Source: Paenibacillus aestuarii (GTDB lineage Bacteria; Bacillota; Bacilli; Paenibacillales; NBRC-103111). Taken from it: a DNA stretch of 32,973 nucleotides. The stretch is taken from contig NZ_JAQFVF010000041.1 of the NCBI RefSeq assembly GCF_027789125.1, positions 1 to 32,973 on the forward strand, written 5' to 3'. The notes under the pieces were generated by a model. That model did not search any database, was not told where the DNA came from, and worked only from the letters and a program-made list of their open reading frames with translations. This document shows, in pieces, positions 7,758 through 14,956 of the stretch. The position numbers were made by a program, and so were the translations under genes. Position 1 is the first letter of the stretch, and each line of letters starts with the position of its first letter.

Positions 7758-7776
7758 ATCCCCGAATTACGGGGAT
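7758..7776 (-). terminator. Minus-strand oriented hairpin with T tract
   Basis: ATCCCCG (7758-7764) pairs with CGGGGAT (7770-7776), loop AATTA. The adjacent AAAAAA (7753-7758) reads as a T run on the minus strand, so it would stop leftward transcription. No minus-strand gene lies to its right, so it may be a relic. The rest of 7584-7943 holds the repeats and the brnQ promoter. Confidence 0.5.
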
Positions 7777-7885
7777 CTGAAAGAACTGCTGATTCGCCTT
7801 CGGACATTCAGGAAATGTTTCTCTATTTTAAAAATTCCTAACAGCCTAATCACTCTCTTGTTCTAATGCATAGTACGTATTCTTG

Positions 7886-7913
7886 TTGCTGTACTTCTAA
7901 TGTGTGTTAAAAT
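7886..7913 (+). promoter_or_regulatory. Probable sigma-A promoter of brnQ
   Basis: TTGCTG (7886-7891) and TAAAAT (7908-7913) are separated by 16 bases and lie 31 bases before the ATG. No T-box or other leader structure fits in this short spacing. Confidence 0.5.
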
Positions 7914-7943
7914 AAATGAACTACATCTAGAAGGAGCACAAGT

Positions 7944-9296
7944 ATGCAACAAAAAATATCATTTTCTACCTATGCCATCATTGGTACGATGCTATTCGGA
8001 ATGTTCTTTGGTGCGGGAAATTTAATTTTTCCGATCCAAATGGGGCAACTCGCTGGCACGAATTTTTGGCCGGCATTAATTGGCTTCCTTATAACTGCAA
8101 TCGGACTTCCATTTATGGGGATTTTAGCATTCGGTTTATCCGGGAGTAATGGATTACGTCATTTAGCAGGTCGAGTTCATCCACTATTTGGAGTCGTCTT
8201 CGCAGTGGCACTTTACTTAACCATTGGACCATTTTTTGCAATTCCACGGACAGCAACAGTACCTTTTGTGGTCGGTTTTGAACCGTATATCAATCCAGTA
8301 CATGGCAGTTTATATCTCGGGTTCTTTAGCTTTGTATTTTTTGCGATTGTCTATTATTTCTCCTTGAATCCAGCAAAAGTTCTAGACTATATCGGTAAAT
8401 ATTTAACCCCTGCGTTTTTAGTGTTTTTATTCATTTTAATTGTCATCGCCATCATCAAACCGATGGGTCACTTCGGTAAGCCAACTGGTGACTATAGTGG
8501 CTTATCCTTTATAACAGGCTTTAAAGAAGGGTATAACACGATGGATGCCCTTGCGTCACTTGCATTCGGAATTGTTGTCATCCAAGCGATTAAAGGACAA
8601 GGCATCACCAATCCAAAAGAGATAGCGAAAACCACTTGGAAGTCAGGCATAATCGCCATGTTACTAATGATGCTGATTTACGGACTCATTACCTATATTG
8701 GGGCATCGAGCGTGTCGGCCATTGAGACATACGATAATGGCGGTTTAATCTTTGCTGCAGTGGCACAGCATTATTTCGGGTCATTCGGATCCATTTTATT
8801 AGCAATCATTATCGTATTAGCTTGTTTAAAAACGAGCATCGGACTTATTACTTCTTGCAGCAAGTTTTTTATTGATCTATTTCCAAAAATAAGCTATAAA
8901 TTGTTCGTTCTAATACTATGTCTTATATCATTTTTCATTGCCAACTTTGGTCTAAACAATATCGTTCGATATGCGGTACCCGTTTTAATGCTACTGTATC
9001 CTTTAGCCATTGTTCTAATTATATTGACCCTTTTCTCATCTTTATTCCGCCATAAGCAGAGTGTTTTCGTTACCACAATGTTCTTAACTTTTTGTGTGAG
9101 CTTCTTCGACGGCTACAGTGCGTTAGTCGATAGTTTACCAAGCGCGTCTCTGTCTTTGTTCGAATCCATTAAACTGTTCTACATGGATTATTTACCATTT
9201 TACGATATTGGGCTTGGCTGGATTTTACCTGCTCTAGTTGGTGCGTTTATCGGTTTTTTATGGTCAAAAAGCGTAAAAAAAACTACTGTTCAATAA
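7944..9296 (+). CDS. brnQ: Branched-chain amino acid:cation symporter BrnQ
   Basis: This 450-aa integral membrane protein of the LIVCS family takes up leucine, isoleucine and valine with sodium or protons. The N-terminal signature is clear: a first helix with GTMLFGMFFGAGNLIFP (13-30), then GIPR-type FFAIPRTATVPF in about 93-104. About twelve hydrophobic helices run to the C-terminus, and the last residues (WSKSVKKTT) are basic and cytoplasmic. Length is as usual for the family. AGAAGGAG precedes the ATG by 7 nt. The gene stands alone between its own promoter and a strong terminator. Its AT-rich codon use differs from the GC-rich operons further right and may point to acquisition from a low-GC Bacillales donor. 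Confidence 0.95.
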   Translation: MQQKISFSTYAIIGTMLFGMFFGAGNLIFPIQMGQLAGTNFWPALIGFLITAIGLPFMGILAFGLSGSNGLRHLAGRVHPLFGVVFAVALYLTIGPFFAIPRTATVPFVVGFEPYINPVHGSLYLGFFSFVFFAIVYYFSLNPAKVLDYIGKYLTPAFLVFLFILIVIAIIKPMGHFGKPTGDYSGLSFITGFKEGYNTMDALASLAFGIVVIQAIKGQGITNPKEIAKTTWKSGIIAMLLMMLIYGLITYIGASSVSAIETYDNGGLIFAAVAQHYFGSFGSILLAIIIVLACLKTSIGLITSCSKFFIDLFPKISYKLFVLILCLISFFIANFGLNNIVRYAVPVLMLLYPLAIVLIILTLFSSLFRHKQSVFVTTMFLTFCVSFFDGYSALVDSLPSASLSLFESIKLFYMDYLPFYDIGLGWILPALVGAFIGFLWSKSVKKTTVQ

Positions 9297-9302
9297 CGCT
9301 AT

Positions 9303-9346
9303 TTAGAAACAAGCTTAGAATAGCTTCTAAGCTTGTTTCTAATTTT
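9303..9346 (+). terminator. Strong intrinsic terminator of brnQ
   Basis: TTAGAAACAAGCTTAGAA (9303-9320) pairs perfectly with 9325-9342 around the 4-nt loop TAGC. It is followed by TTTTCT. The 18-bp stem begins 6 bases after the brnQ stop. Confidence 0.9.
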
Positions 9347-9358
9347 CTATTCTCCGTA

Positions 9359-9731
9359 TCATAATTCCTGGTGTAAAAAATCTCCAGCAAATTCCTTTAC
9401 TATCGAATCCGTTTGTTCAATCCTTTTTACCCATTTGCTCGTTAGGAAAATCAGGCTTTTTCTCAAATCCGTAACTTAAAGAATCTGCAACACTAATACA
9501 CCTGACAAATTCAATTAGGCTAGTTTTTACACGTCTGTTTGCCCTGAGTTCCCTTTGCTGAATTATGATCCAGGAATTTAATATAAACTTTTCTATGGAA
9601 GTTCTCTACAAGTGAACTCGCCGAATTTCAATGAAATTCTGAATGAAAAACCGCCCCTCAATTGTGCATACAGCTTCACAAAATACTGATTCATCTGCTT
9701 GTGACATAAAAAATCTAATTTGCTTTCCCAT
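9359..9731 (-). pseudogene. Decayed small gene of unknown function
   Basis: A minus-strand gene starts at ATG 9731 behind GGGGGGTG. It reads MGKQIRFFMSQADESVFCEAV... for 41 codons to an in-frame TAG (9606-9608). The same frame continues with RRVKTSLIEFVRCISVADSL. Near 9430-9470 the protein-like sequence moves to another frame, TSKWVKRIEQTDSIVKEF..., ending at TGA 9359-9361. One stop and one frameshift thus break a gene of about 123 codons. It resembles small uncharacterised Bacillales proteins that begin with a similar word, but I cannot name the family. The remaining part of 9297-9987 holds terminators and the promoter of the next operon. Confidence 0.65.
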
Positions 9732-9850
9732 AGAGCACCCCCCTAACAGGTGTTAGATATTAAAAATACTCCCTTTATTCTTTGAGCAATCTTGCCAGAA
9801 ATCATGGGAATCGTAACTCATCAGTTTGGCCGGCTGCCTTCGTATCCTTA

Positions 9851-9876
9851 TTCCATACCCTAAGCACGGTATGGAA
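9851..9876 (+). other. Hairpin in the leader region before the amino-acid transporter promoter
   Basis: TTCCATACC (9851-9859) pairs perfectly with GGTATGGAA (9868-9876), with an 8-nt loop. No T run follows. It lies about 40 bases upstream of the -35 box of the transporter operon. It could be an operator or a leftover terminator stem. Confidence 0.4.
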
Positions 9877-9914
9877 ATCTCTGTGTATGATCCCGCATCG
9901 AGTCGAGCAGGCAG

Positions 9915-9943
9915 TTGCATAATCATTCATACTTCTTTATAAT
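9915..9943 (+). promoter_or_regulatory. Sigma-A promoter with overlapping ARG-box-like palindrome
   Basis: TTGCAT (9915-9920) and TATAAT (9938-9943) are separated by 17 bases. TGCATAATCATTCA (9916-9929) matches the ArgR/AhrC ARG-box pattern TGAATAATTATTCA at 12 of 14 positions. It covers the -35 box and the spacer, so a bound repressor would block polymerase. This points to arginine (or related amino acid) control of the transporter. Confidence 0.65.
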
Positions 9944-9987
9944 TACACGATGTTCATGTTTATACTACAAGTTAGGAGAGAAGTAAA

Positions 9988-11448
9988 GTGAAAAAGCATT
10001 ACCGTTATACGGCGCTTTTATTGTTGATGCTGGTGCTGCTGACTGGCTTTCCCGTTCAGACCGCGAATGGGGCAGGCAGCCAGTCGGAGAACACCCTTGT
10101 GCTGGGTACCAGCGCCGACTTTGCGCCCTATGAATTTCATAAAACGATAAATGGAAAAGATCAGATAGTGGGCTTTGATATTGATATTGCTGGTGAAATC
10201 GCCAAGGACATGGGAGCAAAGCTTATTATTGAGGATATGAGCTTTGACGCCTTGCTGCCCGCTTTGCAAAGCGGCCGGGTTGATCTGGTAATATCAGGCA
10301 TGACACCAACTGATGAACGCAGGAAAAGTATCGACTTCTCCGACAACTATTACCAATCCAAGCAGGTATTAATGGTTCGTACAGAAGACAAAGAACGCTA
10401 TAAGAGTATGGACAGCATGAAGGGGGAAAAGATCGGCGCACAAAAAGGCTCCGTTCAAGAGGAGATTGCGCGGTCCATTCCGGAGGCTGTTATTACATCT
10501 CTGGACCGCATACCGGACCTTGTTCTGCAGCTGCAGACGAAACGAATAAATGCCGTCATTCTGGAAGACACCGTTGCCGTCGGTTACCTGCAGAACAGTG
10601 CGCTTACACTTGCGGAAGCTGTTCCGGACGATGCACCTGTTCAAGCGGCTATCGGCATCCGCAAAGGCAACACAGAGCTGCTGACAAAAGTCAATTCGAC
10701 AGTCGCCCGTCTGAAGAGCGAGAACCGTATTACAGAGATGGTTAAACAAGCCAGTATGCTGTCTGTAGATAAGCCGCAATCACCTGGAAATATATTTACA
10801 ATATTTTGGGAATACCGCAGCTATTATGCGCTTGGCCTCGGTTATACACTGCTGTTGTCTGCGCTCGGCGTCCTGTTTGGCTTCATTATTGGCTTGATCA
10901 TCAGTCTGCTGCGAATGTCAGGTATCCGGGCGATAACCTTGCTGAGTACAACGTATGTTGAGATTTTGCGCGGTACACCTATGTTGGCGCAGCTTTTGAT
11001 TATCCACTATGGGCTAGCGCTCACTCTGGGGATCAACTTTACCCCGTTGCAGTCAGGTATTATCACGCTGTCCCTGAACAGTTCGGCTTATTTGGCGGAA
11101 ATTTTCCGTGCGGGTATTCAAGGCGTGGATCGCGGGCAGATGGAAGCAGCCCGTTCGCTTGGAATGAACAGGTGGCTGGCGATGCGTCATGTTATTTTGC
11201 CGCAGGCGTTTAAGTCAGTCCTTCCCGCGATCGGAAATGAGTTCATTACGATTATCAAAGAATCCTCCATTATATCCGTGATCGGAATGGCAGATATTAT
11301 GTACCAGGCTGGAGTCGTGAAGAATATCACGTACAAGGGACTTAGCCCGCTCATTATTTCAGCCGCAATTTATTTTGTATTGACTTTCACGCTGTCCAAG
11401 CTGCTTGGCGCATGGGAACGGAGGATGGGTGCTAGTGATCACCGTTAA
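9988..11448 (+). CDS. Amino-acid ABC transporter: substrate-binding protein fused to permease
   Basis: This 486-aa membrane protein combines the extracytoplasmic receptor and the translocation channel of a polar amino-acid importer (GlnP-type fusion). A signal/anchor segment (1-29) precedes an SBP_bac_3 domain (about 38-255; [40 protein letters not shown]). A HisM/GlnP permease domain follows (about 275-480), with the EAA-type loop [19 protein letters not shown]...AARSLGM. There is no lipobox, and fusion to the permease replaces the lipid anchor. The start is GTG 9988, with TTAGGAGAG 7 nt upstream. The ATPase gene overlaps the 3' end by 14 nt. The ARG-box-like operator in the promoter suggests arginine, lysine or histidine as substrate, but the sequence alone does not decide it. 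Confidence 0.93.
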   Translation: MKKHYRYTALLLLMLVLLTGFPVQTANGAGSQSENTLVLGTSADFAPYEFHKTINGKDQIVGFDIDIAGEIAKDMGAKLIIEDMSFDALLPALQSGRVDLVISGMTPTDERRKSIDFSDNYYQSKQVLMVRTEDKERYKSMDSMKGEKIGAQKGSVQEEIARSIPEAVITSLDRIPDLVLQLQTKRINAVILEDTVAVGYLQNSALTLAEAVPDDAPVQAAIGIRKGNTELLTKVNSTVARLKSENRITEMVKQASMLSVDKPQSPGNIFTIFWEYRSYYALGLGYTLLLSALGVLFGFIIGLIISLLRMSGIRAITLLSTTYVEILRGTPMLAQLLIIHYGLALTLGINFTPLQSGIITLSLNSSAYLAEIFRAGIQGVDRGQMEAARSLGMNRWLAMRHVILPQAFKSVLPAIGNEFITIIKESSIISVIGMADIMYQAGVVKNITYKGLSPLIISAAIYFVLTFTLSKLLGAWERRMGASDHR

Positions 11449-12157
11449 AGATTTACGCAAATCATATGGAGAAGCAGAAATTCTCAAAGGAATAGATATC
11501 AGCATCGAAGGCGGTGAGGTCGTCGTTGTCATCGGGCCGAGTGGCTCGGGGAAAAGCACCTTTCTGCGCTGCATCAACCTTCTGGAGCAGCCCAGCGGCG
11601 GGGAAATCCTGTTTGAAAACGAGTCCATTACCGCCTGTGGGCACAACATTAACGCCACCCGGGAGAAAATGGGCATGGTGTTCCAGCATTTCAACTTGTT
11701 TCCGCATAAGACCATTATGCAAAATCTGACCCTGGCACCTACCAAGGTGAAAGGCCTGTCAACCGTTGAAGCGGAGAAAACTGCGTTGAAGCTGCTGCAC
11801 ACTGTTGGACTGGCAGATAAGAAGGATTGCTACCCCTCCCAACTCTCCGGCGGACAAAAGCAGCGGATTGCCATAGCACGCGCCTTGGCGATGCAGCCGC
11901 ATGTGATGCTATTTGACGAGCCGACCTCGGCACTTGATCCGGAAATGGTAGGAGAGGTGCTGGATGTTATGAAGAAGTTGGCTAAAGGTGGCATGACGAT
12001 GATTATCGTGACCCATGAGATGGGATTTGCCCGTGAAGTAGGCGACAGAATTGTGTTCATGGATAAAGGTGTGATCGTGGAGGAAGGGACTCCTGAGCAA
12101 GTGTTTGGAAACCCGTCTAACACCCGTACGAAAGATTTTTTGGCGAAAGTTCTATAG
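11435..12157 (+). CDS. Amino-acid ABC transporter ATP-binding protein (GlnQ/ArtP type)
   Basis: This 240-aa ATPase drives the fused receptor/permease encoded just before it. Walker A is GPSGSGKST (34-42), the signature is [15 protein letters not shown] (from about 136), Walker B is VMLFDEP (about 158-164) followed by TSALDPE, and the switch histidine lies in IIVTHEM. Length is standard for polar amino-acid importers. The start is GTG 11435, which lies 9 nt after GGAGGA. The upstream frame extends to a TTG at 11405 but without a ribosome binding site. The gene overlaps the permease by 14 nt, implying translational coupling. The two genes form a complete importer. Confidence 0.95.
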   Translation: MITVKDLRKSYGEAEILKGIDISIEGGEVVVVIGPSGSGKSTFLRCINLLEQPSGGEILFENESITACGHNINATREKMGMVFQHFNLFPHKTIMQNLTLAPTKVKGLSTVEAEKTALKLLHTVGLADKKDCYPSQLSGGQKQRIAIARALAMQPHVMLFDEPTSALDPEMVGEVLDVMKKLAKGGMTMIIVTHEMGFAREVGDRIVFMDKGVIVEEGTPEQVFGNPSNTRTKDFLAKVL

Positions 12158-12206
12158 GATAGGTATTTCTTTAGATACTAATTATGATGTAGAGTAAAAA
12201 GATTCG

Positions 12207-12238
12207 CCTCAGAGACACTGTTCTCTGGGGCTCTTTTG
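12207..12238 (+). terminator. Terminator of the amino-acid transporter operon
   Basis: CCTCAGAGA (12207-12215) pairs with TCTCTGGGG (12222-12230) with one G-T wobble. It is followed by CTCTTTTGTTT. A-rich sequence before the stem lets it also stop the convergent minus-strand gene. Confidence 0.8.
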
Positions 12239-12265
12239 TTTGAGTACCTGCATAAACCTATCCAT

Positions 12266-12595
12266 TTAGTTTAACGATTCGAGCTTTCTTCCAGACAGTT
12301 TGAAGCTTAATAAGGCACCTTTTTCCCTAGGTTTCCATCCCTGATTAATTGCTTCAGGAATTATTAAGGCCACTTCAGCAGGCATTACAACTTTGTTATT
12401 GAGTTTCTCAACATACGGAAACCCCACCCAGAACTCATTAATATCTGATTCTATATTAACCCTGAGTAATTGGCCGTTAACTTCATTATGCTGAACGGTT
12501 AAGGTTAGAATACCCTTTGCTGAAGGCGTGATTACCCATCTGTACGATTCTTGCCCGACAGTAATCTTTCTTGTCCCCTTTTTACTGATAGTCAT
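12266..12595 (-). CDS. Small conserved hypothetical protein
   Basis: The 109-aa protein is soluble and rich in beta-strand-like alternation: TRKITVGQESYRWVITP, GILTLTVQHNE, LLRVNIESD, VMPAEVALIIPEAINQGW, ALLSFKLSG. No signal peptide or membrane segment is seen. It resembles uncharacterised proteins scattered in Bacillus and Paenibacillus genomes, often near mobile or stress genes, but I cannot give a function. GGAG lies 9 nt before the ATG. It is convergent with the transporter operon. Upstream on the same strand lie only gene fragments, so its promoter is uncertain. Confidence 0.65.
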   Translation of the reverse strand: MTISKKGTRKITVGQESYRWVITPSAKGILTLTVQHNEVNGQLLRVNIESDINEFWVGFPYVEKLNNKVVMPAEVALIIPEAINQGWKPREKGALLSFKLSGRKLESLN

Positions 12596-12735
12596 AAATT
12601 CAACTCCAGTGTCTTTTTTATTGACAATAAGGCGAATGGATTAGAAATAATCAAAGATCCACGCGTGAATCCAAGTGTAAAAGGAATCGTTAGCAACAAG
12701 GCTGTAAGCGGTCTTCTGTAATGGAGAAAAAGCAT

Positions 12736-12846
12736 TACGTGCGCTCCGGCCGAGCACAGCATGCGGATCAGCGGTGAATTACTGACGCCAGCGCCGATGA
12801 CGGTCACTTCCCTACCGGCAAACGATTGGATAGACTTGTTCACCAT
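12736..12846 (-). pseudogene. murD: 5' fragment of murD (UDP-MurNAc-L-Ala--D-Glu ligase)
   Basis: The minus strand reads NKSIQSFAGREVTVIGAG followed by VSNSPLIRMLCSAGAHV. This is the N-terminal nucleotide-binding start of a Firmicute MurD. After about 37 residues the similarity stops and unrelated sequence follows. A normal MurD has about 450 residues, so this is a truncated relic and not the functional cell-wall gene. In a second frame just downstream (to about 12650) a protein-like tail reads TAYSLVANDSFYTWIHAW, possibly a piece of another lost gene. Confidence 0.6.
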
Positions 12847-12918
12847 ACACTTTGACAAAAAAAGCTTGCCTTCATGAGACTGCTGCAAAAGTCTTGTGAC
12901 TTGAAATCAAAGATTACA

Positions 12919-12960
12919 AAAAGACCGTTTTAGCCTGTGAGATGCTTTAAACGGTCTTTT
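12919..12960. terminator. Symmetric 12-bp terminator hairpin
   Basis: AAAAGACCGTTT (12919-12930) pairs perfectly with AAACGGTCTTTT (12949-12960) around an 18-nt loop. The A-rich and T-rich ends make it a bidirectional intrinsic terminator. It stands between the murD and sigma-factor fragments, so it is probably left over from a lost gene. Confidence 0.75.
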
Positions 12961-13151
12961 CAGTATTTTTATTTCATGTCAGGATAAATAACTGATACTT
13001 GCCTAACAAATCATGCCTTTGTAACGATCTCTACATAAGGAGGCATTTAAACAAAGTATACTCATTTCAAGATACCTTTTACTATTCACCGCGGCTATTG
13101 CACATTCCAGGCTTGCTCGTCCAACATAACTACATAGCTTCGTGTCCACAA

Positions 13152-13226
13152 CCTCTTGACAATATGCGCCACCAATCTGAGGTTATGCTCAATTAACATA
13201 TTGCGGGAATGATCGTTACCTTCGGC
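13152..13226 (-). pseudogene. Fragment of a sporulation sigma factor (SigK/SigE type)
   Basis: The minus strand reads AEGNDHSRNMLIEHNLRL then VAHIVKR, closely matching the region 1.2/2.1 start of sporulation sigma factors (GDEEARNxLIEHNLRLVAHIVKKF). Similarity begins and ends abruptly. The residues on both sides are unrelated. Only about 25 residues of a roughly 240-residue protein remain, so it is a relic. Together with the murD fragment it shows that 12.6-13.3 kb is a graveyard of gene starts. The remainder of 12596-13280 holds no gene I can support. Confidence 0.65.
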
Positions 13227-13280
13227 TATGGTGTTGATCTTTAGAGTTTTTCCAGTCCAGGGCCACCAGGGCCGCTTCAC

Positions 13281-14447
13281 CTAAAACAACGTCTCCGTAT
13301 TGAGCGTGAATCCTTCGATCACGGCATCTTCGTCAACCTCGATTAAGATACATCGTTTCCCTTGGTAATTCACCTGTCTCACGTACTTTAAATCTTGCGG
13401 GCTGACCGAAATCGTGGCGATCTTCGTTTCGATTTTGATCGATTTCGAAGTGAACTTCGGAATAACGCTGCTCGCCTTGATTTCATAGCTTTTATCATCG
13501 ACGACGTTATAGAACGCTTGTTCCACTTTTTCCGGTGTCACATTCTCCACGCCGCTAACCGTAAGCATGCGTTCCACATCTTTATAATCCAGCTTTGGCG
13601 GTTCTTCTTCCTCATTACTTTCGATGACCCGATGGATTTCCTCGTACACATGAGCGATCGTTGCAGCGTCAAGCTGATCCCCCGCCACTTCCTTGACGAT
13701 ATCCTCAAATATGGCTCTCTCTTCTATCGCCGTCACCGTCTTCTCGGCATTCAAAACTTGATCGATAAAATGCAAATTGGGATCATTCGCTTTCCCTGCG
13801 CAATATAAAATGCGATTCACATCTGAATAGTTGTCCGTCACGCTCGGGTAGAAAAAACCTTGCTCCGGCGTGTTCAATTTGATGACTGGATCTACGAAGA
13901 CATTATACTTGAATTCCCGCTCGACATAATCGAACATGAGGGTTTTCTTCTGATGTTCCGTGGAATTTACGCTGCACAGAATGAACGGATTCGAGAACAT
14001 TTCGTCCTTTTCGCTTTCCTCGGCTTCTTCGTTTCTTACCTTGGTCGGCTTGAAATATTGCCCACGGACGAAAGTGACGACCGTATCCCGTTCATATTTG
14101 GTATCCGCCAGCATCTTCTCCACCAATAGGAGCATCAGATCCTGCCATTCCTCTGGATTACCGGTCACCAGACCTTGATGAAGAAGCACCCGTGTAGGCT
14201 CCTCGGCTTCCTCCTGAAACTTAAGTTCAAACATTTTTTGACCCAATTCACCGGTCAGCAGTTTTCTGAAATTGACCATATACAGTTCCTGCTTCTCCCT
14301 CTCCACGAGGGCGAAAGGCTGACGCTCGTAATGATACAGCTCATTGGTTTCTTTCATGATATAGACGTTAAGAATGTCGAAAATTTCCAGCATGTCGTGA
14401 TCAAGCTTAAACTGTTTGCGAATATGCGCGAGCTCTTTCTTTTTCAT
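13281..14447 (-). CDS. DUF4317 domain-containing protein
   Basis: The 388-aa protein matches the uncharacterised DUF4317 family of Firmicutes from end to end. The start is MKKKELAHIRKQFKLDHDML, with EIFDILNVYIMKETNELYHYE following. The centre carries LCSVNSTEHQKKTLMFDYVEREFKYN, and the end is basic/acidic mixed with VNYQGKRCILIEVDED. It has no signal peptide or membrane helix and is predicted cytoplasmic. An upstream TTG at 14528 would add a hydrophobic 27-residue leader not found in the family, so I take ATG 14447. AGGAG lies 14 nt before it, which is rather far. No function is known for the family, and the neighbours give no hint. Confidence 0.88.
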   Translation of the reverse strand: MKKKELAHIRKQFKLDHDMLEIFDILNVYIMKETNELYHYERQPFALVEREKQELYMVNFRKLLTGELGQKMFELKFQEEAEEPTRVLLHQGLVTGNPEEWQDLMLLLVEKMLADTKYERDTVVTFVRGQYFKPTKVRNEEAEESEKDEMFSNPFILCSVNSTEHQKKTLMFDYVEREFKYNVFVDPVIKLNTPEQGFFYPSVTDNYSDVNRILYCAGKANDPNLHFIDQVLNAEKTVTAIEERAIFEDIVKEVAGDQLDAATIAHVYEEIHRVIESNEEEEPPKLDYKDVERMLTVSGVENVTPEKVEQAFYNVVDDKSYEIKASSVIPKFTSKSIKIETKIATISVSPQDLKYVRQVNYQGKRCILIEVDEDAVIEGFTLNTETLF

Positions 14448-14536
14448 AATCCGATAGACAACTCCTAAGAAGTAAAATAGCCTTACTAAAATAAATGATG
14501 GCATTAATAAATTCAATGGATGATTCAACCAATTTT

Positions 14537-14565
14537 ATATTAAGTAATGATAAAAAGAAAAGCAA
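14537..14565 (-). promoter_or_regulatory. Possible promoter of the DUF4317 gene
   Basis: On the minus strand TTGCTT (14560-14565) and TAATAT (14537-14542) are 17 bases apart, about 90 bases before the ATG. The -10 box is imperfect. The spacing and the AT-rich context support it. Confidence 0.4.
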
Positions 14566-14682
14566 AGAAACCAACATTTTCAAATCATTGGTCCATTTAA
14601 TAGATATTCACCTATAAATATAACCACTCCAAGGGTTTTCCCGCCCGTAATATTTCCAGAAATTTTTGGCAAAATATAATGA

Positions 14683-14862
14683 TTAACGCTTACCCTGCTG
14701 CTTCATCGACTTGTACCTTTGAATGATGGACCTCCCTTTAAAATAGTACCAAATGAAGACCGGCACAAGTATATTGACAGCCAACACAACACTGACAACG
14801 ATCCACATGAACCACTCCGTGTTAAAGACATACATGTAAATGACAGAATGATAGAAGTCCAT
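14683..14862 (-). CDS. Small single-pass membrane protein (59 aa)
   Basis: From ATG 14862, behind AAAGGAG 8 nt upstream, the frame encodes MDFYHSVIYMYVFNTEWF, then one transmembrane helix (MWIVVSVVLAVNILVPVFIW) and a basic tail (YYFKGRSIIQRYKSMKQQGK). The longer upstream frame lacks a ribosome binding site. The protein is divergent from the germinant-receptor operon, with the two starts 94 bases apart. Some ger loci carry a small membrane D subunit. This protein has one helix instead of the usual two, so a role in germination is only a guess. Function is unknown. Confidence 0.65.
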   Translation of the reverse strand: MDFYHSVIYMYVFNTEWFMWIVVSVVLAVNILVPVFIWYYFKGRSIIQRYKSMKQQGKR

Positions 14863-14918
14863 TTCGGCCGCTCCTTTCGCTGATTGGAAATTTCTAGTTA
14901 GTGTAGCCAGCGACGGGC

Positions 14919-14936
14919 AGCTTATTCCCATAAGCT
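14919..14936 (+). other. Small hairpin before the gerA-type gene
   Basis: AGCTTAT (14919-14925) pairs perfectly with ATAAGCT (14930-14936), loop TCCC, about 10 bases before the Shine-Dalgarno. It may be an operator or a 5' mRNA structure. No clear sigma-G type promoter was found in the short divergent region. Confidence 0.35.
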
Positions 14937-14956
14937 AATGATTGGGGGTGACATCC

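Noticed and set aside
7777..7943. T-box leader for brnQ
   Set aside because: The region between the upstream hairpins and the promoter leaves about 30 transcribed bases, too short for a T-box. No conserved T-box word is present.
12876..12900. Possible insertion-sequence terminus (GAGACTGCTGCAAAAGT)
   Set aside because: The word resembles ends of some IS1182 or related elements, but no inverted partner and no transposase are visible, so the element cannot be supported.
14863..14956. Sigma-G promoter for the germinant-receptor operon
   Set aside because: I looked for TGAATA and CATACTA-like boxes at proper spacing and found none good enough to report.
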